Assembly: GCA_028716765.1 (NCBI GenBank) | Contig: JAQUPC010000034.1 | Location: forward strand, 1-17,148 | Direction: 5' to 3' | Source of the DNA: Alphaproteobacteria bacterium | GTDB taxonomy: Bacteria; Pseudomonadota; Alphaproteobacteria; UBA9219 | DNA length: 17,148 nucleotides | Shown: positions 1 through 6,900 of the stretch, piece after piece | How the letters are laid out: every line of letters begins with the position of its first letter | How positions within the stretch are numbered: position 1 is the first letter of the stretch | Notes under the pieces: generated by a model | Seen by the model: only the letters and a program-made list of their open reading frames with translations | Told to the model about the DNA's origin: nothing | Database searches by the model: none | Program-made: the position numbers and the translations under genes

Positions 1-229
1 GCGCGACGGCGTCAAGGCCAAGCTTTTCCGCCACATCGCTTGCCCACTTCGAAAGGGAGGAATCTTCGGCGGGCAAGCCCGCGTAAACGTCGCACGCCTC
101 GCCTTCGCACAGCCAGTCGCGCCGCGCAGAAACGAGATTGCGCCCGGCCATCGCCAGTTCAAGGGCATCCACGTCCTGCGGCGTCAATGGCCGCTCCTTG
201 CGCCCTATCAGGGTGATGACGGTTTGCAT
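1..229 (-). CDS. serB: Phosphoserine phosphatase SerB, N-terminal part (runs off the window)
   Basis: Partial gene, 76 codons visible, starting with ATG at 229 and reading MQTVITLIGRK. SerB removes the phosphate from phosphoserine, the last step of serine synthesis. The visible part matches the N-terminal regulatory-type region that precedes the HAD phosphatase domain in alphaproteobacterial SerB proteins (a V-x-T-L-I start, then a D-W-L-x-x-G-E-A-C-D stretch). The catalytic DxDxT motif lies outside the window, so the call rests on this weak N-terminal likeness plus position directly after serA. The start lies 9 bases past the serA stop and in the same frame, with only a weak ribosome binding site (GGGATAG) inside the end of serA. 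Expression is probably coupled to serA translation. Confidence 0.75.
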   Translation of the reverse strand, partial: MQTVITLIGRKERPLTPQDVDALELAMAGRNLVSARRDWLCEGEACDVYAGLPAEDSSLSKWASDVAEKLGLDAVA

Positions 230-238
230 CCCGCTCTG

Positions 239-1840
239 CTATCCCGTCACGGACGGAGAAAAATTGATGCGCCTCACCTTTTGAACGCCGTCCAATTCAT
301 GCATCTTGGCGAGCAGCGCGTCATCGACTGGCGTGTCAACGGCCACCAGCGCCAGATTTTTATCGCCCGGCGCGTTACGCCCCATGTTGAAATTGGCGAT
401 GTTGACCTTGTGCTCGCCTAATATCGTTGCAAAGCGGCCTATGACTCCGGGCCTGTCCGCGCTTCTGAGATAAAGCATATGCGGCGCGGGTTCGACCTCG
501 ATGGAGAAATCGCCCAGCGACACGATACGCGGCGCGCCACCGATCAACGCGCCCTCGATCACATAAGTGCTGCGGCTGGTGCGGACCGTAAGCCGCATCA
601 GCGTGCGATAGCGCGAACTGTCTTCCTGCTTCCGTTCGCTGACCTGAATGCCGCGCTCTTTCGCGACCGTCAGGGCGTTGACGGCGTTGACGGACGACAT
701 AAGCGGCCCGAGCGTATGCGCCACGGTCAGCGCGACGAGCGGTTTGACGTTCAGCGCACTGGCCTCGCCCTCAAAGCCGATGGAGATGTCCGTGACCGTC
801 GCGTCGACGCATTGCGAGCAATAGGTGCCCAGCACCTCGGCAAGGCGCATATAGGGCTTGAGAAGCACTGCGTCCTCTGCCGAAACCGAAGGCGTATTGA
901 TGGCGTTCGCGATGGTGCCCCGGGTCAGGTAATCCGACATCTGCTCGGCGACTTGCAGGGCGACGTTCTCCTGCGCCTCGGCCGTGGAGGCGCCGAGGTG
1001 AGGCGTGCAAATCACGTTCTCCATCCCGAACAGCGCATTTTCCTTTGCCGGTTCCGTCGTGAAAACGTCCAGCGCCGCGCCCGCGACCTGGCCGGACTCC
1101 AGCGCCGCCTTCAAATCCGCCTCGTTCACAAGGCCGCCGCGCGCGCAATTGATGATCCGCACGCCCTTTTTGCACTTCGCGAAAGCCTTCGCGTCCAGAA
1201 TGTTGCGCGTAGCGTCGGTGAGCGGCGTGTGCAGCGTGATGATGTCCGCGCGCGCCAGAAGATCATCGAGTTCCACCTTGTCGACGCCGAGTTGCGTGGC
1301 GCGCTCCGGCGCCAGGAACGGATCGTAGGCGATCACTTTCATCTTTAGCCCGATGGCCCTGTCGGCGACGATGGAGCCGATGTTGCCGCACCCGATCGTG
1401 CCCAGCGTTTTGCCGTAAAGCTCCGCGCCCATGAACCGGTTCTTTTCCCACTTGCCGGCCTGCGTCGAGGCGTTGGCCGCCGGAATTTGACGCGCGAGGG
1501 CGAAGATCATGGCCAACGTGTGCTCGGCCGTCGTGATCGAATTGCCGAACGGCGTGTTCATGACCAGAACGCCGCGCGCCGTCGCCCCGGGAATGTCGAC
1601 GTTATCGACGCCGATGCCCGCGCGCCCTACGACCTTGAGGCGCGTGGCCGCCACCAGAACGTCTTTCGTGACTTTTGTGGCCGAGCGTATGGCGAGGCCG
1701 TCATATTCACCGATGATGGCGCAAAGTTCCTCGGGCTTGAGGCCTTTTTTCACGTCGACATCGACGCCGCGTTCCTCGAAAATCTTCACGGCGGCGGGCG
1801 AAAGCGAATCCGAAATCAAAACTTTAGGCTTCGTGGTCAT
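239..1840 (-). CDS. serA: D-3-phosphoglycerate dehydrogenase SerA, long form with ACT domain
   Basis: Cytosolic enzyme that oxidises 3-phosphoglycerate to 3-phosphohydroxypyruvate with NAD, the first committed step of serine synthesis. The 533 residues match the usual length of the long form. Order: substrate-binding half (about 1-100 and 290-320), NAD-binding Rossmann domain (about 101-290) with GxGxxG at G150-G152-G155, intervening domain (about 325-450), and C-terminal ACT domain (about 455-530, starting near LYLRSADRPGVIG), which usually senses serine. The catalytic triad is visible: R234 in CARGGLV, E263 in TTEP, H281 in TPHLGAST. The start ATG has AGAGG seven bases upstream. It ends in TAG and is followed after 9 bases by serB in the same frame. 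It lies 207 bases downstream of serC, with a GC-rich repeat between. Confidence 0.97.
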   Translation of the reverse strand: MTTKPKVLISDSLSPAAVKIFEERGVDVDVKKGLKPEELCAIIGEYDGLAIRSATKVTKDVLVAATRLKVVGRAGIGVDNVDIPGATARGVLVMNTPFGNSITTAEHTLAMIFALARQIPAANASTQAGKWEKNRFMGAELYGKTLGTIGCGNIGSIVADRAIGLKMKVIAYDPFLAPERATQLGVDKVELDDLLARADIITLHTPLTDATRNILDAKAFAKCKKGVRIINCARGGLVNEADLKAALESGQVAGAALDVFTTEPAKENALFGMENVICTPHLGASTAEAQENVALQVAEQMSDYLTRGTIANAINTPSVSAEDAVLLKPYMRLAEVLGTYCSQCVDATVTDISIGFEGEASALNVKPLVALTVAHTLGPLMSSVNAVNALTVAKERGIQVSERKQEDSSRYRTLMRLTVRTSRSTYVIEGALIGGAPRIVSLGDFSIEVEPAPHMLYLRSADRPGVIGRFATILGEHKVNIANFNMGRNAPGDKNLALVAVDTPVDDALLAKMHELDGVQKVRRINFSPSVTG

Positions 1841-1906
1841 CGTTGCACCTCTTGGCGAAATGATATTTACGTCTTTACAAACCGGCTTAACAAACAGCGC
1901 AGTGGT

Positions 1907-2032
1907 GTTCCCCTCCTCTCGCGGGAGGGGTTAGGGAAGGGGGCGCTCCGCTTGGACGAGTGCTTCCTGAATGCAAGTCTTTTCCCGGACGTTCTCCCCC
2001 CTCCTTAACCCTCCCCGCAAGGGGGAGGGAAT
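1907..2032. repeat. GC-rich inverted repeats between serC and serA
   Basis: The serC-serA gap holds two hairpin-forming blocks. The first (about 1910-1930) is CCCCTCC, a short TCTCGC-type loop, then GGAGGGG. The second (about 2010-2030) is CCCTCCCC, a GCAA loop, then GGGGGAGGG. The two blocks are also inverted copies of each other: the sequence GGAGGGGTTAGGG on the left faces CCTTAACCCTCC on the right, so a larger cruciform is possible with about 50 bases at its centre. The composition resembles the dispersed palindromes of many alphaproteobacterial genomes and the block at 16910-17076. It could act as a processing or partial termination site between serC and serA, but no clean T-tract follows it on the minus strand. 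Confidence 0.7.
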
Positions 2033-2047
2033 TCAACTATGTCTTTC

Positions 2048-3259
2048 TCAAACGTTCAGTTCCGACTTGGCCGTCAGGAACGCCCATTCGAGCCAGGGCA
2101 AAAGCGCCGCGACGTCGGCTTTCTCGACGGTCGCGCCGAGCCAAAGACGCAGGCCCGGAGGCGCGTCGCGATAAGCGCCGCAATCCAGCGCCGCCCCTTC
2201 CTTCGCCAGCAAGGCCGTCACGCGCTTGGCGAACGCGGCCTTGGGCTCGTCGCCGAGGGCAAGAACATGGGGATCGGTGAAGGCAAGGCACACCGAGGTC
2301 GTGGAGCGCGTGGCCGGGTCTTTTGCAAGAAAATCGATCCACGGCGTGCGCGCCACCCACGCGGCCAGCGCGTCGAAGTTCGCTTGCGTCCGGGCAATGG
2401 TGCCCGCGCTGCCGCCAAGCGATTTTGTCCATTCCAGAGCGTCCAGCATATCGGCCACGCACAGCATGGAGCAGGTGTTGATCACTTCGCCCTGAAAGAA
2501 GGCCTCATTGAGCTTGCCCTTTTTCGTTAAGCGGAAGATTTTCGGCACGGGCCACGGCGGCGCGTACGTTTCAAGCCTTTGCACCGCGCGGGGGCTCAGA
2601 ACGATCATGCCGTGCTGCGCTTCGCCGCCCAGAACTTTTTGCCACGAGTACGTCGTGACATCCAGCTTGTCCCAGGGGAGAGGCATGGCGTAGACCGCCG
2701 ACGTCGCGTCGCAGATCGTGAGGCCTTCGCGTTTATCGGAAATCCAGCCGCCGTTCGGCACGCGCACGCCCGAGGTCGTGCCGTTCCATGTAAACACGAC
2801 GTCGTGCGCAGGGTCCGCCTGCGACAAATCCGGCAATTCGCCGTACTTGTCCGTCGTGATTTTGCGCGCGTCCTTGATTTTGAGTTCGTTCAAAATGTCC
2901 GATACCCAACCCTTGCCGAACGATTCCCACGCGATCACATCGACGGGGCGCGGGCCGAGGAGGCTCCAAAGCGCCATCTCCACCGCGCCGGTGTCCGAGG
3001 CGGGTGTGATGCCGATGCGGTAATCCGCGGGGATGCCGAGCGTCTCGCGGGTGAGGTCGATCAGGCGTTGAAGTTGCGCCTTACCCTCTTTCGAGCGGTG
3101 CGAGCGTCCGGCAAGAGCGCCCTCGAGCGCCGCAAGGCTCCAGCCGGGCCGCTTGGACGTGGGGCCGGAAGAAAAGCGCGGATTGTCGGGTTTGGTGTTT
3201 GGCTTGGCCGCAGGTGCCGCGGTCTTTGCGCACGAGGCGCACGTATCCTTCATCGTCAT
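2048..3259 (-). CDS. serC: Phosphoserine aminotransferase SerC, alphaproteobacterial type
   Basis: PLP-dependent enzyme that converts 3-phosphohydroxypyruvate and glutamate to phosphoserine and 2-oxoglutarate, the second step of serine synthesis. The 403 residues are typical of the divergent SerC class found in Alphaproteobacteria. The N-terminal region carries [15 protein letters not shown] (about 26-40). D184 in ICDATS and the PLP lysine K208 in [13 protein letters not shown] are visible. I chose the ATG at 3259 because it has GAAAGGAG seven bases upstream. An in-frame start at 3427 would add 56 residues unlike the family and would translate the ribosome binding site. First gene of the serC-serA-serB cluster. 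The leading [20 protein letters not shown] stretch looks like a low-complexity, lineage-specific tail. Confidence 0.95.
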   Translation of the reverse strand: MTMKDTCASCAKTAAPAAKPNTKPDNPRFSSGPTSKRPGWSLAALEGALAGRSHRSKEGKAQLQRLIDLTRETLGIPADYRIGITPASDTGAVEMALWSLLGPRPVDVIAWESFGKGWVSDILNELKIKDARKITTDKYGELPDLSQADPAHDVVFTWNGTTSGVRVPNGGWISDKREGLTICDATSAVYAMPLPWDKLDVTTYSWQKVLGGEAQHGMIVLSPRAVQRLETYAPPWPVPKIFRLTKKGKLNEAFFQGEVINTCSMLCVADMLDALEWTKSLGGSAGTIARTQANFDALAAWVARTPWIDFLAKDPATRSTTSVCLAFTDPHVLALGDEPKAAFAKRVTALLAKEGAALDCGAYRDAPPGLRLWLGATVEKADVAALLPWLEWAFLTAKSELNV

Positions 3260-3505
3260 AGTGCTACTCCTTTCAGAATAGCCGTGTTCCGTTGGGGGAA
3301 CATGGCCCGTAACCGTGATAAGGCTTTTTCGGACGGAGGACAAGAGGGAAAAATAAAGAACAATTTCTGGCGTTCGATAAGGGCAATTCTTTTGCAAAAG
3401 TGTTTGTAAACGCTGATTTGCGAGCACACATTTCTTTGAGAAGCGCGATGCCGTTAGCTCGCATAAAGAAAATTTTTTGGGGAGGAGTGGGGCCCGTCTT
3501 CATCC

Positions 3506-3575
3506 GGGCCCCGGATCAAGTCCGGGGCACTATTTTTCTAAACTCGCTACGCTCATTAACAAAAATATGTGGTTG
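3506..3575 (+). repeat. 70-base direct repeat, left copy
   Basis: Matches 16080-16149 at 67 of 70 positions in the same orientation. It begins with the hairpin GCCCCGGA, TCAAG loop, TCCGGGGC, continues through an imperfect AT-rich inverted repeat (TTTTTCTAAACTCGC on its left side), and ends in ATGTGGTTG. In the right copy these last bases are the start of the tRNA-Gln 3' end (CCA plus discriminator). In this left copy the likeness may run five bases further (GGGCG after one extra T), into what would be the tRNA acceptor stem. See the separate finding on a possible attachment site. Confidence 0.85.
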
Positions 3576-3620
3576 TGGGCGCAATCGTGCGCGAACCTTT
3601 CTCCGATCATTATATGACAA

Positions 3621-3651
3621 TTTCCCTGTTTTTCAGGGAAAATACAGGGAA
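3621..3651 (+). repeat. CAGGGAA hairpin and repeat
   Basis: TTTCCCTG at 3621-3628, a TTTTT loop, then CAGGGAAA at 3634-3641 form a perfect 8-base stem. A third CAGGGAA follows at 3645-3651. The arrangement of two direct copies and one inverted copy resembles recombination or protein-binding repeats more than a terminator, since the downstream T-run (3661-3667) is nine bases beyond the last repeat. It lies about 320 bases upstream of the giant gene, just inside the left 70-base repeat. Confidence 0.6.
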
Positions 3652-3971
3652 TTATCAGTGTTTTTTTGGAATTTTGTCCGGCTCAAGAGGGATACCGGTT
3701 TGTGAGCGGAGGGCAGGTCACCACGACAGCCCAATTTTTTATGGTTAACGCGACTTTCACGAATTAGTTGCGCGTTTCGCAGTGTATGGTAGTGCACAAT
3801 CCGGCGAGAGGCATTGTAAAACAAAGCGATAGTTAATCATATGAAACAGGAACACGAATTGCACATTTAGGCGCTTGATGCCGAAGCGGACGATCCACAT
3901 TCTGCACAGGAAATCATTGCGGGGCGCAGGCGAACCTATTAACGGGATTATCAATAAAAAGGCTATAAATC

Positions 3972-6900
3972 ATGGGCTATTTATTACTGGAAGAAGACCT
4001 CTTCGTAAAACGCAGCATCATTGATTATAATTCTCCTGCGGGTCAGAAAATACACGCCTTCTTGCTGGCAAGAGCAAAATTGCTCGCAGGGGAGAAGGTT
4101 GATTTTGAAAATAATCCCGTTGCTTTTGTGATGTCCGACTCCGAAGAGCCGAACGCCTTTCACGCTCCATCACCGCAGGAACATGGCACTCCCAAAAGAA
4201 ATGAATACAACAACATAAGATACATAAAAAACCCGCTCAACGTTCCCGTTATCTGCATCACAAAGGGATTGATCGACTTGGTCGATAATATCGACCAGCT
4301 CGATTATGTCCTGGGGCATGAGATTACGCACAGGATTATCAGGGGCTACGGCGTGAAGAGCAATTCCAAGGGAGAGGAATTGCTCTCGGACCTGCATGCC
4401 GTGGACCTGGTTTACGACGCCGGATCAGATCCCAAGCAAGCCCTGGAAATGGAAGATAAGTTCCATGAATACGCCAGGCAACATGCAGAAGAAGTTGAAA
4501 GAAGGAGGTGGCAGCGCTGTTCCGATGAAAATGAGACAGGCATCAATTGGTCCGAAATTCTGGATGTGCATGTGACTCATAAAAATACGAGAACGGCTTT
4601 GGAGGCCTCTTTAACGCGGCTTTCCCATCTTATCGATGATAGAAAACCCCGCGAGATTGATAAATCGGTGTTTGCGATTGAGTATAGCGATCCTGTGACG
4701 GAGTTTCTAAAGGCAAACGGCTACGAAAACCAAAAGGCTGTCGGCAAGTTAAGAATTTTGATCGATTGTATCGATCATTTATCAACGCATGTCCCTGCAG
4801 AAGAGCATTATCAGGCAAAATTAGATGCTCTATCCGGGCAAGAAGCAGCCACATGTTCGGAAGATGATTGGTCTGTCTCTTGGGATATAAAAAGGGAAAA
4901 GGAGAGAATCCAAGAAAGCATTGACGGGGGATATAAGGACTATTTCCTCGGACAAACGATTGAAAAAAAGTACCAGCAAAAGATCGCCGCTCTTGCTGAA
5001 GGCCTTTTTGTGCAGGTCGCGGAAGAAAGGCAACAGAAGCACAACCCGAGGAAGCCGGCCGTTATCAATGTAAGAGATCTCGATGTTTACTTGCAAAACA
5101 AGGCTTATCAGCACGTAAAGAAGAACGGTTATCCCGGAGCGAAAAGCCCGAATTATTTTGATGCCTCGGGCATTATGTACACGTATTTTTATAATCTATT
5201 TGGGCAATATGTCCCCGATCGCAGCGGGGGATATGATCCGGATGAGCCGTCCCCCAGAGTTTTGCCGCAGATAGAAGTTGATCTTGAAGACGCCAGACAG
5301 CGGATTCGCAGCGCACAAGAGGCCGATGAGTTTATTGAGGCGGCTGAAGATCTTAAAAGACTGACAAAAACATATAAGGATTTAAGTTCCGTATCTCTCG
5401 GAGGCAGTCGTTATATCACTAAATTAGATAATCTTTCTTTTATTAATAATCACGACGGCTCCTCCCGTTCCGAAATATTATATCCTGATCTTGAAATCGG
5501 AGAGCCGGTACCTTGGAACAATCTTGTTGAGATAGCCAGAACCGATATTAAAACATACATCCATGTCGTCAACTTTCTAAAAGACCAAGGTATTGAAGAT
5601 TATAGAATTACACATGGTCAACCCTTTGTTCGAAGCAGTCGTTATTCTTGCTATGGTATAAATGCTGAGGGAGTCGTCTCCGGGAAAAAACGCCAATATG
5701 ACCTGGATTATGCCGTTCAGACCGCTTTGGTTTTGCAGGCGTATGAGTATGTAAAAAGCTATTTTGAAAACGAGGCCGCTCTTTTCAATGCGACATGCGA
5801 TGCCGTTTTGAACATAACGGATGCTGATTTTGGAAAAAACGAGGAAGTAAAAGATCGATACGACAGATTTCCGGCAGCGTTTACGAAAGCTATGAGCTTC
5901 GTTCAGTTATATAATTCCTTGCCCCAGGAAAATGGTGACGACAGGCACCGTCCTGATGACGATAGTGTCCTTTCTCTTATCTCGGACCAATTCTTAAAAG
6001 AAAACCCGTTGCCCGGTTCGGATGAGAAAGGGCGTGTGGTGTTGGATAGCGATCTTTTTGAGTTTGAGAATCCCATATTCCAGCAGCATTTCGGTAAAGA
6101 TTTTAAAGAGCGGCTAACAGAAAGGAAGTTGGCGCTAAAACAACAAATGTTCGATACGGCATTTAAAACCATCAAAGCTGCCGCAGATATGTGGGCAGAA
6201 GCATCTCCGAAGGCCAAGGAAGTGGATGAGAGCAAGGGTGCGTTGTGGGAACAGAGAAGAGCGCTAGAGGACGATGATCCTGCCAGAGAAAAAGTTGAAC
6301 AGGAGCTGGAGTCGCTGCATGAAGAACTAAAATTTTATCAAGCCAAGAAGGAGACCGCGGAAGGCATCATCCTCAACTATGCATGCGGCATCTTTGAGAA
6401 AGGAGAAAATCGGTATCTGATTAACAGACTAACTCCGCAACAAAAAGAAGTTTTGGCTGATTATATTGTTAGGGATGAAAAGGGAATTTTTAGCAAGCTG
6501 CTGGGGGCTGAACGATATACGTCGTTTTGTGATTTTAGAAAGGTGCTTTCGCAACAAACTGAAAGGGTTGTGTCGGGCGACTACGCGTTGACCGATATGA
6601 TGCAAACGGTAGCTGGCAATCTGGGCTATGAAAAGGCAGATACAAAAGAAGCTCTGGAAGGCTTTGTAGATGCCCATTATGAGGACAGGTGGCGTGTTTC
6701 GAAATATGCCTGGCATTTGCATGTATTCGACGCCATGCGGCATTTGGAAATAGCTCCCGAGATTAACGTGCGCAACCTGGCAAAGGCCATAAGTTATATT
6801 GAAGTCTCTAATCCAGACAATTATTCGGGGCGTGATGAAAAGATTGCCCAGGAACTATACCAAAACTACGTCAGATTTGTAAGGGAAAGCCGTCTTCTGG

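Larger units (their letters stand above)
3260..3971. other. Gene-free region between divergent serC and the giant gene
   Basis: No convincing gene on either strand. The left part must hold the serC leader and promoter, for which I see no clear -35/-10 pair. The rest holds the 70-base repeat copy (3506-3575), a small GCGCA/TGCGC hairpin at about 3580-3594, the CAGGGAA repeats (3621-3651) and AT-rich DNA up to the giant gene. The switch from GC-rich to AT-rich DNA falls within this stretch. Confidence 0.7.

Noticed and set aside
3260..3427. N-terminal extension of serC to an ATG at 3427
   Set aside because: The 56 added residues do not look like SerC, and the ATG at 3259 has a near-perfect ribosome binding site that the extension would translate.
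3841..3942. Short frame MKQEHELHI-stop(TAG)-ALDAEADDPHSAQEIIAGRRRTY before the giant gene
   Set aside because: It has an internal TAG, no binding site and no recognisable family; most likely chance, at best a worn relic.
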